33,560 nt of DNA, from the NCBI GenBank assembly GCA_041390145.1, contig JAWKQM010000019.1, positions 1 through 33,560 of the forward strand. Reading direction: 5' to 3'. Positions 16,090-23,212 of this stretch are shown here, in pieces. A model generated the notes under the pieces. That model made no database searches. It was not told where the DNA came from and saw only the letters and a program-made list of their open reading frames with translations. Numbering within the stretch: the first letter of the stretch is position 1; each line of letters starts with the position of its first letter. Origin of the DNA: Gemmatimonadales bacterium. GTDB taxonomy: Bacteria > Gemmatimonadota > Gemmatimonadetes > Gemmatimonadales > GWC2-71-9. Position numbers and translations under genes: made by a program.

Positions 16090-16761
16090 CTACAGGTTCG
16101 ATGGTAATCTTCGGATCCCAAGCTGCTTGAGTTCTTGGGACACCAATACTATGAAGTGCTTCTTGGACCCGATGAGCGTGAGGCGCCCCAGCCGCTGGTA
16201 GCCGCTCTTGGACTGCCCCTTCTTGGAGCTGAAGTTCGTCGCGTCGACGTATCCGATCATCCCCGCCTTGTCACGCCACTCGGGGCGGTTCAGGACCTCA
16301 TGGTGTCGAAAGGGTTGGAGACCGTACCCACGGTACTCCGGAGGGGTGAACCCCGCGAAGTTGTACGCGTAGTTGCCCGGAATGCTGATCCGGAGCCCGG
16401 GAATCAGGAGGGGCCGTCCAAGCGTGTGGACCCAGGTATATCCGGCAATCTTGCCGTCGACGGTGCTGAGGAGGCAAGCGTCGCCGTTTCGAAATCCATC
16501 AATCAGTTCGTCCCCGATGTGCCAACCTCCCTCGTGCCTCATCCGTTGCAGGTCTGCCTCGGTGGCGAGACGGGACCCGTGCCTGGCGTACTTGGCTGGG
16601 TCAAGGGGCAGCAAGTGCTCCCGGGTCAGGAAGATGACATCGAAGCGCCGGATGTGCAGGAGGCGATTCACGATCTCGTAGAGAAATTGCCAAGCGGCCT
16701 TGCCATACCCGACCCGACTGGCTTCACTCTTGAAGTTCCTGATGATGTTCGGTAAGTCCAT
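16090..16761 (-). CDS. GNAT-family N-acetyltransferase
   Basis: A 223-residue protein with the GNAT core: strands around YTWVHTLG and YAYNFAGF, then the acetyl-CoA pyrophosphate-binding loop PPEYRGYGLQPF (R-G-x-G-L type), and a late MIGYVDATNFSSKKGQSKSG segment typical of motif B. The N-terminal 50 residues are helical and basic. A strong GAGGGAGG ribosome binding site precedes the ATG at 16761. It ends 44 bases from the convergent deacetylase stop and lies 38 bases downstream of the alpha/beta hydrolase on the same strand. Together with the deacetylase it would suit N-acyl sugar remodelling, but the substrate is unknown. Confidence 0.8.
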   Translation of the reverse strand: MDLPNIIRNFKSEASRVGYGKAAWQFLYEIVNRLLHIRRFDVIFLTREHLLPLDPAKYARHGSRLATEADLQRMRHEGGWHIGDELIDGFRNGDACLLSTVDGKIAGYTWVHTLGRPLLIPGLRISIPGNYAYNFAGFTPPEYRGYGLQPFRHHEVLNRPEWRDKAGMIGYVDATNFSSKKGQSKSGYQRLGRLTLIGSKKHFIVLVSQELKQLGIRRLPSNL

Positions 16762-16799
16762 GATGACGCCTCCCTCTTCCAGGCGACAGCGCCCCGGGT

Positions 16800-17729
16800 T
16801 TAACGATCGCCTTGGCTGACAAGCAGCGGCCTCACCGCCTCGACGGCCTCGGTAGGCGAGGCGCCCCGGTTCAGCTGGCAGGCCAGGAGTCCGATCAACT
16901 CGGCCCGGCGCTCGTTCAGGGCGTGCCCGACGTCTGCAGACAGCGGCAGCAACACGGCACCCGGGATGGCCCGGGTCACGGAATCAGCGTACTCGAAGGG
17001 GACGGCCGGATCTCCGCGAGACCACACGACGAGGGTCGGAGCTTGGATCGCGGGGAGCGCGGCGGCCCAGGAGCCGCCGTACGAGGCGGTGACGGTGAGT
17101 GCCTGGAGTGCCCTGCTCGTGGGATAGAGTCGTCGATACAGACCGCTTGCCGCGACCCGGGTTGCGAGGGTATTGGCGAGTCCCCGCCGGTACAGAAACC
17201 GAAAGCGACCACCGTAGGTGAGAGCGCCGGGGTATCCGGATGGTGCCATGAGCATCAGCGAGCGGACTCGCTCGGGGTACTTGGCAGCGATCCAGGCGGC
17301 CAGTGATCCGCCCATCGATCCGCCGATCACTGTCACCTGGGAAATGTGCTGGGCGTCCAGGAATGCGATGATTCGATCCGCTTGGTCGGGCAGGGCGAAA
17401 CTGGCCGTTGGCCAATTCGAACCCCCGTAGCCAGGTACATCTATGCGAATTGCCTGCCCGCATCGACGGAGTTGTGGCCAGGACGGATTCCAGACGGCGA
17501 GCTGGTTGTTGTACCCGTGGAGGAGAAGCATGATGTTGCCTGAGTCGCTGGTGCGCTGATAGCGAATCATCCCGGGGCCAACGGCCGTGGTGACCGCACC
17601 CTCGACCTCGATCAGCTCAGGAGCGCGGCCGGAAATCGCCGCCAAGACGGGGAAGGCGGCCGCCGTCACGAGGGCGATCGAGCAGGCGGCTGCCGCAAGG
17701 GCGAGCCAGAGGTGCGGGGCCGATCTCAT
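16800..17729 (-). CDS. Membrane-anchored or exported alpha/beta hydrolase
   Basis: The product (309 residues from ATG 17729) begins with a long hydrophobic segment (about 5-33), a signal anchor or signal peptide. The alpha/beta hydrolase fold follows: oxyanion-loop HGYNN (71-75), nucleophile elbow GGSMGG with Ser138, an Asp in the LVVWSRGDPAVPF strand, and the catalytic His in ADVGHALNE near 280. A complete Ser-Asp-His triad is therefore visible. I chose the second ATG of an ATG-ATG pair because GGAG lies at proper spacing; starts at 17732 and 17741 are in frame. The substrate is unknown. It precedes the GNAT gene in what looks like a two-gene operon, transcribed divergently from the FemAB-like gene. 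Confidence 0.85.
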   Translation of the reverse strand: MRSAPHLWLALAAAACSIALVTAAAFPVLAAISGRAPELIEVEGAVTTAVGPGMIRYQRTSDSGNIMLLLHGYNNQLAVWNPSWPQLRRCGQAIRIDVPGYGGSNWPTASFALPDQADRIIAFLDAQHISQVTVIGGSMGGSLAAWIAAKYPERVRSLMLMAPSGYPGALTYGGRFRFLYRRGLANTLATRVAASGLYRRLYPTSRALQALTVTASYGGSWAAALPAIQAPTLVVWSRGDPAVPFEYADSVTRAIPGAVLLPLSADVGHALNERRAELIGLLACQLNRGASPTEAVEAVRPLLVSQGDR

Positions 17730-18043
17730 CATCTGCTCCATGTTGGCGTCCGCGGGCTGACAAGTGCGGGCACTGGAGAGTCGGACGGACGTGCAACGCA
17801 TTGCACGCCACGGATGCCGGCTGGGAGCCTGGCCGAACCGGCACGGGGCGGCTGAGTTGCAAGGCGCATGGGATGTGCCGCTGCCCGTACGCGACTGGCA
17901 CGGACGATGCGCTCTGGGGGGCCTGCCCCTAATTGTAATCCGGCCGGAGGCCTTTTGACGATGCGGACTGCTCCACGCATTGAATTCGCCCAACTTTGGG
18001 CGTTCCTTCCATTTGCCGGGTCGTCTTTCAGCATGGCCGTCAG
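17730..18043. other. Divergent promoter region
   Basis: These 314 bases lie between the minus-strand hydrolase and the plus-strand FemAB-like gene. No credible coding sequence is present. The region holds a perfect palindrome (17790-17807, listed separately). A TTGACG word near 17954 could be part of a rightward promoter but lacks a good -10 match. Confidence 0.5.
17790..17807. promoter_or_regulatory. Perfect 7-4-7 palindrome, candidate operator
   Basis: CGTGCAA, CGCA, TTGCACG form a perfect dyad about 50-60 bases upstream of the minus-strand hydrolase start and about 240 bases upstream of the FemAB-like gene. A related TTGCA half-site occurs at about 17855, and a TTGCA/TGCAA dyad lies before the lasso precursor (10627). 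A dimeric regulator site is the simplest reading. Confidence 0.5.
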
Positions 18044-19210
18044 GTGAGCGCCGGGGTGCCGACCTCGAGACCGGCGATCGACCTCGTGAGGTATTGGAGC
18101 GAGGAGGAGTTTGCCGAATCCCAGTCCGTCTGGGACGAGCTCCGGGGCCGCTCGGTCGCCGACCCCTTGTTTATGGCGTGGGACTGGCAGTGGTTGTGGT
18201 GGCAGCACCACAGGGACCTGATGGGCGGCAGCCTGGCCATTGTTGCCTGCTATGCGGGCGGGGAGCTCGTGGGTCTCGCCCCGTTCTACCTCCACACGGC
18301 CACCCATCGCGGCAGGGTGCGTGCCAGCAGGCTCGAGCTGATCGGGTCCACCTTTCGCGACGGCCGGGGCGTCTTCTCCGAGTATCTCGACATCATCGTG
18401 GACCGTGACCGAGCCGCTGAGGCGTGCGCGGCCATTGCGGGGCATCTACTGGCGGACCGGCGCTGGGACGGCCTGGTGGTGGGGAATACGCCGACCACGG
18501 GCCCCGCCGCGCAAATGATCCGCCACCACTTCGCGCAGGGCTGCCTGGTTCGGGAGATCGATCCGCTCGAGTCCCATGTCGTGGAGCTTCCCCGGGGCTT
18601 CGCGAGTTACCTCGGCACGCTGTCAGGCAGCATGCGCCGAAAGCTCTGGAATCAGCGCAGCAAGCTCGTCGATCCCGTCCTCGTCGTGGCCGGGCCGGAT
18701 CAGATTCACGGCGTGTTTCACCAGATTGACGCGTTTCACTTGCGTCGCTGGAACTCCCCCCAGTACGTCGGTGCCGCCCGCGCGTTCCATTTCGCGCTCG
18801 CCCCCATGCTGCTGAAGCGCGGTGCCCTTCGCCTGAGCACGCTCTACTCCGCCGGCACTCCCATCGCGGTCATGTACAACGTCCGGCTGGGAGAGACTGA
18901 GTACAACCTGCAATCGGGGTTCGATCCGGAGCGGTCGACGGGCCTCTCCCCAGGATATCTGCACTTTGGCTACTGCATGGAAGCGGCGTGTCATGAGGGT
19001 GTGCAGCGGTTCGACCTCCTCGCCGGTGAAGGAAGGTTCCGGCAGTACAAACGGGATTTCAACAGCACGGAGGTTCCCCTGATCACTTTTCAGGTGATCC
19101 GGGCGCGACGGCTCAAGTTCTTGTACAGCGTCTATACAATCGTGGCCGGCGGGTCGTGGCGGCTCCGGCGCTCGCGTCGGCCTGACTCAATGCTGATGGA
19201 GGCGCAGTGA
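18044..19210 (+). CDS. FemAB/CelD-like GNAT acyltransferase
   Basis: A 388-residue protein of the BcsL/CelD (Acetyltransf_6) type, a GNAT-fold group that transfers acyl or aminoacyl groups in envelope and polysaccharide systems. Visible markers are PLFMAWDWQWLWWQHH near the N-terminus, the GELVGLAPFYL strand, a basic SGSMRRKLWNQRSKL helix, FHLRRW, and the C-terminal GYCMEAACHEGVQRFDLLAGEGRFRQYK. This last stretch is the signature 'G...FD...G...K' block of the family. The GTG at 18044 is my choice; GTG 18056 and the TTG at 17996 are in frame and none has a strong ribosome binding site. It overlaps or abuts the HMG-synthase-like gene, so it is probably the first gene of that operon. Confidence 0.85.
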   Translation: MSAGVPTSRPAIDLVRYWSEEEFAESQSVWDELRGRSVADPLFMAWDWQWLWWQHHRDLMGGSLAIVACYAGGELVGLAPFYLHTATHRGRVRASRLELIGSTFRDGRGVFSEYLDIIVDRDRAAEACAAIAGHLLADRRWDGLVVGNTPTTGPAAQMIRHHFAQGCLVREIDPLESHVVELPRGFASYLGTLSGSMRRKLWNQRSKLVDPVLVVAGPDQIHGVFHQIDAFHLRRWNSPQYVGAARAFHFALAPMLLKRGALRLSTLYSAGTPIAVMYNVRLGETEYNLQSGFDPERSTGLSPGYLHFGYCMEAACHEGVQRFDLLAGEGRFRQYKRDFNSTEVPLITFQVIRARRLKFLYSVYTIVAGGSWRLRRSRRPDSMLMEAQ

Positions 19211-19218
19211 AGGAGCGC

Positions 19219-20712
19219 ATGTCTGGAATCAGCGGGTTTGCTGGATATGTCCCTCCCTACCGGGTCTCGCTTGAGGACTGGTGCGGATGGACAGGCAACT
19301 CCTGGGAGAAGACGCGAGCGGTCATCGGCGACGGCTTCCGAATGCCCGGACCGGATCAGAATGCCTACACCATGGCTGCCGAAGCCGCCTTGCGCCTCAT
19401 TCTCGAGCACGAGGTCGATCCGCAAGCGGTGGGGTACCTCGCCTTGGGCACCGAGTCGAGTACCGACAATGCCACGTCCGGGGCCATCGTGGTGCGCGGC
19501 TTGATCGATGCTGCGCTGGCGGCGCGCGGCCTACCGCCCTTGGCGCGCGACCTCGAGGCGCCGGAGATCAAGCAGGCATGCCTTGGCGGTATCTATGGCA
19601 TCAAGGGGGCTCTGAGATACCTCCAGGTTGATGGCGACAGGCGGTCGGCCATCGTGATTGCGTCTGACATCGCCGAGTACGCCCGTGGAAGTTCAGGCGA
19701 ACCAACCCAGGGGGCCGGGGCGGTTGCGATGCTCATGGAACACGACCCCAAGCTGCTCGCTATTGACTTGCGCCGGTCGGCGAGCGCTTCCCGGTATCGG
19801 GCGCTCGATTTCCGAAAGCCCTTCAGCCGCTATTGTGGCCAGGAGCCCCTGGCGGGGCGCCGATTGCACGACTTCCCCGTATTCAACGGCAAGTATTCCA
19901 CGGCCTGCTACATCGACGAGACGATCGCTTCTCTCGATGCCTTCTTCGCCCGCGGCCGCCGCGGCGCGCGGGCGGCCTACTACCGCAACCTCGGGGCGGT
20001 GTTTATGCACCGTCCGTATGACCGTATGCCCGTCGCCGCCTGGACGCTTGGCTACATCTTTGCCCTCGCGGCGGACGGGGCGACCGGACAGGCGGAACTT
20101 GCCGAGTACGCGGCGGCTGCCGATGTGAACTTGCAGGCCCTCCTCGACGAAATGAAGGAATCCCCTGATTTGCTTGGCCAGGCGCTCGAAGGCGACCTGG
20201 TTGAGGAACCGTTCCCCCTGGCGGCACGGCTGGCGAGAAGCTTTCGGGCGGCGCCTGCCTATCGGGCCGTCGTCACGGAAAAGATGACCCTCGGCTCACG
20301 GGTGATGCGGGAACTCGGGAACCTCTACGCGGCCGCCCTCCCCGCGTGGCTGGCGGCAGGTCTGGAGGAGGCGAGCGAGAAAGATGTCGACCTTCATGGA
20401 AAAGACATCCTCCTCATCGGCTACGGCAGTGGCGATGCCTCGGAGGTGCTGGTTGCCACGGCGGCCGCGGGATGGCGTGTGGCCGCCGCGAAATCCGGGA
20501 TGACGGCGGCCCTGCGCGATCCGGTAGACTTGGACGCCGTAGAGTATGCGGCATTGCACGACGGCTCTTCCGCCGGAATGCCATTGCAGGAGGAGGTGGG
20601 ATTCGCCATCGATCGGGTCGGCACTATCGACACACTCCGTCTCCAGGACACCGGCATTGAGTACTACCGCTACCGTGAGGAGGGAATGGCAAGTGCCCGA
20701 ACCCGGACCTGA
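19219..20712 (+). CDS. HMG-CoA/HMG-ACP synthase-like enzyme
   Basis: A thiolase-fold enzyme of the 3-hydroxy-3-methylglutaryl-CoA synthase family, which condenses an acetyl unit on Cys with a beta-ketoacyl thioester. The full triad is present: Glu79 in LGTESSTD, Cys121 in KQACLGGIYG, and His264 in VFMHRPYDRMP. It is long (about 497 residues against about 390-480), with extra sequence after the His loop and a YGSGDASEV strand near the C-terminus. The N-terminus GISGFAGYVPPYRV fits an ATG at 19219 (AGGAG just upstream); GTG 19207, overlapping the previous stop, is also possible. No mevalonate genes or polyketide synthase are in the window. The hot-dog proteins downstream suggest a dehydration after the condensation, which is inference. 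Confidence 0.88.
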   Translation: MSGISGFAGYVPPYRVSLEDWCGWTGNSWEKTRAVIGDGFRMPGPDQNAYTMAAEAALRLILEHEVDPQAVGYLALGTESSTDNATSGAIVVRGLIDAALAARGLPPLARDLEAPEIKQACLGGIYGIKGALRYLQVDGDRRSAIVIASDIAEYARGSSGEPTQGAGAVAMLMEHDPKLLAIDLRRSASASRYRALDFRKPFSRYCGQEPLAGRRLHDFPVFNGKYSTACYIDETIASLDAFFARGRRGARAAYYRNLGAVFMHRPYDRMPVAAWTLGYIFALAADGATGQAELAEYAAAADVNLQALLDEMKESPDLLGQALEGDLVEEPFPLAARLARSFRAAPAYRAVVTEKMTLGSRVMRELGNLYAAALPAWLAAGLEEASEKDVDLHGKDILLIGYGSGDASEVLVATAAAGWRVAAAKSGMTAALRDPVDLDAVEYAALHDGSSAGMPLQEEVGFAIDRVGTIDTLRLQDTGIEYYRYREEGMASARTRT

Positions 20713-21199
20713 CTCGGTTGCCGGACCGGTGCCGGCGGCTGCGCGGGCGCTCATTGGGCGAAAGTCTGTCCGCCAGTACGCGGTCACAGCGCGGGACATC
20801 AAACGCTTCGCGCAGGCAATCGGTGAGTCCAACCCGGTTCACTTCGACGAGGCTGCGGCTCGCGCAGCAGGCCACGCAACGATTGTCGCCCCGCCCCTGT
20901 TTTGCCAGGCGATGACCTTCGAGGACCTTCCTATCGACCAGCTTCCCGCCGATGGCTCCCCAGCGGAGCTGGCCGTCCCGCTCCCCGCCGAGCGCACCGT
21001 CGGCGGCGGGAGTGAGTATCGCATTCACCGGCTGGTTCGGGCGGGGGAGGTGGTCACCGTGAGTACGGCGCTCCGGGGAGTCACCGTGAAGAGCGGCAAG
21101 AGTGGACCCTTGTATCTCGTGGTGGTCGAGACCGAGTTTGCCGATGCGAGCGGCCAGCCCATCGCGTCGGAACTGGCCACCTACGTGAAGCGCCGCTGA
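20693..21199 (+). CDS. MaoC-like dehydratase, FAS1-type N-terminal hot-dog domain
   Basis: A 168-residue hot-dog protein. The hydratase-2-like motif IGESNPVHFDEAAARAAG supplies the usual Asn and His-x-Asp, then APPLFCQAMTF and the central strand VGGGSEYRIHRLVRAGEVVTV follow, as in FAS1-like dehydratase N-terminal domains. Such proteins hydrate or dehydrate acyl thioesters, often paired with a second hot-dog protein. The GTG at 20693 lies inside the end of the synthase gene, with GAGGAGGG about 8 bases upstream, and gives a 20-base overlap. It overlaps the next hot-dog gene by one base (TGATG), so the pair is likely a heteromeric dehydratase. Confidence 0.87.
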   Translation: MPEPGPDSVAGPVPAAARALIGRKSVRQYAVTARDIKRFAQAIGESNPVHFDEAAARAAGHATIVAPPLFCQAMTFEDLPIDQLPADGSPAELAVPLPAERTVGGGSEYRIHRLVRAGEVVTVSTALRGVTVKSGKSGPLYLVVVETEFADASGQPIASELATYVKRR

Positions 21200-21651
21200 T
21201 GTCGCCGCGCCAACCGTCCGCCTCGCCCGAGGCACCCGCCTGGCACGCAGGAATCGCCCTTCCGCCCCTGCTCGTGGTGCCTACGCGCGCCCACCTCTTC
21301 ATGTTCAGTGCCGCCACCTGGAATCGGCATCACGTGCACTACGACCAGGCCGCTGCCGTTCGAGAAGGCTTGCCCGACGTCGTCGTGCACCGCGGATTGG
21401 TGGGGAATTACTTTGCACGGCTGTTGACAGGGTGGATGGGCGATCAGGGTGGGTGCATTGCCAACCTGTCGTGGCGAATGCTGCGAAGCGCCGTTCCCGA
21501 TGCGACCCTGGCCTGCCGGGGGAGGCTCATCGCGGTCGAGTTCATCGGCAGTGACGAGGTAGCGACCTGCGAACTGGAAGCCGTGGACGAGGCGGGGGCC
21601 GTGATCGCGACCGGGCAGAGCACGCTGCGCCGTGCACGGCCGGCAAGGTAG
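21199..21651 (+). CDS. MaoC-like dehydratase, second hot-dog subunit
   Basis: A 150-residue hot-dog protein with the motif FSAATWNRHHVHYDQAAA, which carries the Asn and His-Tyr-Asp residues of the mesaconyl/FAS1-type dehydratases. The long helix VVHRGLVGNYFARLLTGWMG follows, then the sheet strands LACRGRL and TCELEAVD. It pairs with the upstream hot-dog protein, with which it shares a TGATG junction. Such split pairs correspond to the two halves of double-hot-dog hydratases. The substrate is probably the thioester made by the HMG-synthase-like enzyme, which is inference from operon order. Confidence 0.87.
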   Translation: MSPRQPSASPEAPAWHAGIALPPLLVVPTRAHLFMFSAATWNRHHVHYDQAAAVREGLPDVVVHRGLVGNYFARLLTGWMGDQGGCIANLSWRMLRSAVPDATLACRGRLIAVEFIGSDEVATCELEAVDEAGAVIATGQSTLRRARPAR

Positions 21652-21657
21652 GCACGC

Positions 21658-22551
21658 ATGCCTCGCCGTGACATCCGCGGGGTCATCACTCGCCTGCCCG
21701 CCTACCTGCGGTCGAGGGTACTCGGCAGCGTGGCATTGCTGCCGTACGGACGGATGCGGCAGCGGCGACTCCTGCAGGCCGTCGACCGTGTCAACGATCA
21801 TACCTACACCAGCTTTCTTCGCTCGCCCCTTCAGATCGAAGCGCTCGTGGGGCCCGCGCTCGATTACCTGGGGGCCGGGCAAACGTCTGGTCCAATCCAG
21901 ATCAACATATTTGCCTGTTCCAACGGCGCCGAGGCCTATACCGTCGCCAGCGAACTCGCCCGTGCCAGGCCGACGCTCCAGTGGCAGATTCGCGCCTCGG
22001 ATCTGCATGCCCACACTGTCCAGCAGGCGCGCCTGGGGAGGTACTCCTCGGAGGACGTGGCCAATGGGCCCGCGGTGCCCGCCGCGTTCGTGAAGCGGAC
22101 CTTCGATGCGATCGGGGATTCGTGGGTGGTCAAGGCCGAGCTCCGGGAGCGGGTCACCTTCGAGCAGGCCGACCTGCTCGATGACCGCCTTGCCACGCGC
22201 ATGCCGCCGGCAGGCATTGTCTTCGTCCAGAACGTGTTGTTTCACCTGCCGCCCCCGCTCGCCAGACGGGCCTTCGCCAACGCAATCGCCACGATGAAGC
22301 CGCGTTCAGTACTCTTCCTCGACGGCATGGAATTGGACATGCGGGTGGAGTTGACGCGGTCCGCAGGCCTGAAGCCGCTTCCCTTCAGGACCAGGCAGAT
22401 CTATGAGTATTCCCGGCGGCACATCGCGGCAAACTGGTGGGATTACTACTATGGGTGTGAACCGTATTGGTCACTGGCCACCGACCGAGACCGTCGCTAC
22501 GGGACGATCTTCCTCAAGGGGGAGGGGCCGGGCTCGACACGCCGGCAATGA
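21658..22551 (+). CDS. CheR-type SAM-dependent methyltransferase
   Basis: A 297-residue protein with the CheR-like Rossmann domain. Motif I is INIFACSNGAEAYTVASELA (CheR has 'GCSTGEEPYS'), then the ASDLHAHTVQQARLGRYS strand, and the IVFVQNVLFHLPPPLARRAF segment (CheR 'RNVLIYF'). The N-terminal CheR helical domain is short, and no receptor-tail-binding beta subdomain is obvious. No other chemotaxis genes are present, so the substrate is more likely a small molecule or thioester from this operon than a receptor. It starts 6 bases after the second hot-dog gene, and its last 38 bases overlap the convergent minus-strand esterase gene. Confidence 0.83.
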   Translation: MPRRDIRGVITRLPAYLRSRVLGSVALLPYGRMRQRRLLQAVDRVNDHTYTSFLRSPLQIEALVGPALDYLGAGQTSGPIQINIFACSNGAEAYTVASELARARPTLQWQIRASDLHAHTVQQARLGRYSSEDVANGPAVPAAFVKRTFDAIGDSWVVKAELRERVTFEQADLLDDRLATRMPPAGIVFVQNVLFHLPPPLARRAFANAIATMKPRSVLFLDGMELDMRVELTRSAGLKPLPFRTRQIYEYSRRHIAANWWDYYYGCEPYWSLATDRDRRYGTIFLKGEGPGSTRRQ

Positions 22552-23212
22552 ACTTCCGCAACGCCCGCCAAACCACCAGCGGGATCCCGTGCTCTCCCTC
22601 GAACGGTACCCAGATCACCTCTGCACCACCGGTTGCACAGAGGTCCCGCAGCGCTTCCCCGGCATGGAATCCCAGGTCCGGGTCGTGAGTCCCGTGACTG
22701 ACCATGATCGGAAGCCCTGCCAGCCGTGAGGCAAGCGGCGCCCACTCCTCCGCGGAAATCCGGGACGCCGACAAGAGGGCCAGCCCGGCCACTTCAAGGC
22801 CGTCCCGCAGGACCGCATCGCAGGCCAGCATCCCCCCCTGTGAGAAGCCAACGAGAACCAGGGGCACGCCTGGGTGGCGCCGCCCGACCTCCGCCATGAT
22901 TGTACCGAGCAGCGCGCGTGCCGGCTTTGCTCCGGGTGGATGTTCAGCGGCCAGGTCCCTCGGGCCGATCGCCATGGCCGCCGCGCGCCGCTCCTGGTCG
23001 ATCGGCCACCAGGCGCGCCCTTCCACCTCCGCCTCGAGTGGTGCCTCGGGCAGGTAGAACACCCCCGGCGCACCCATCGATCCTGCGAATGGCGACAGGT
23101 CTTCCGGCCGCATCGCATAGCCATGCAGCACGACCACGACGATCCGCGGCGGCTCGGCGACGCGAACGACGAGCGTGCGGAGCCCGGCGATGAACTCGCT
23201 CGAAGTGGTCAT
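22514..23212 (-). CDS. Phospholipase/carboxylesterase-type alpha/beta hydrolase
   Basis: A 232-residue serine esterase of the LysoPL/YpfH-like group. HGYAM (30-34) is the oxyanion loop, GFSQGG gives nucleophile Ser124, HGTHDPD gives Asp177, and GEHGIP gives His208, so the triad is complete. There is no signal peptide. Its start overlaps the stop of the two-domain hydrolase upstream by 4 bases (ATGA), placing it last in the minus-strand aminoacyl-carrier-protein operon. In that context it could release product from a thioester or ester, but this is inference. The 3' end overlaps the CheR-like gene on the other strand by 38 bases. Confidence 0.85.
   Translation of the reverse strand: MTTSSEFIAGLRTLVVRVAEPPRIVVVVLHGYAMRPEDLSPFAGSMGAPGVFYLPEAPLEAEVEGRAWWPIDQERRAAAMAIGPRDLAAEHPPGAKPARALLGTIMAEVGRRHPGVPLVLVGFSQGGMLACDAVLRDGLEVAGLALLSASRISAEEWAPLASRLAGLPIMVSHGTHDPDLGFHAGEALRDLCATGGAEVIWVPFEGEHGIPLVVWRALRKFIAGVSSPAPPP

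Noticed and set aside
19219..22551. Classical polyketide beta-branching cassette
   Set aside because: No decarboxylating ketosynthase, no crotonase pair and no polyketide synthase are present; only the HMG-synthase-like member fits.
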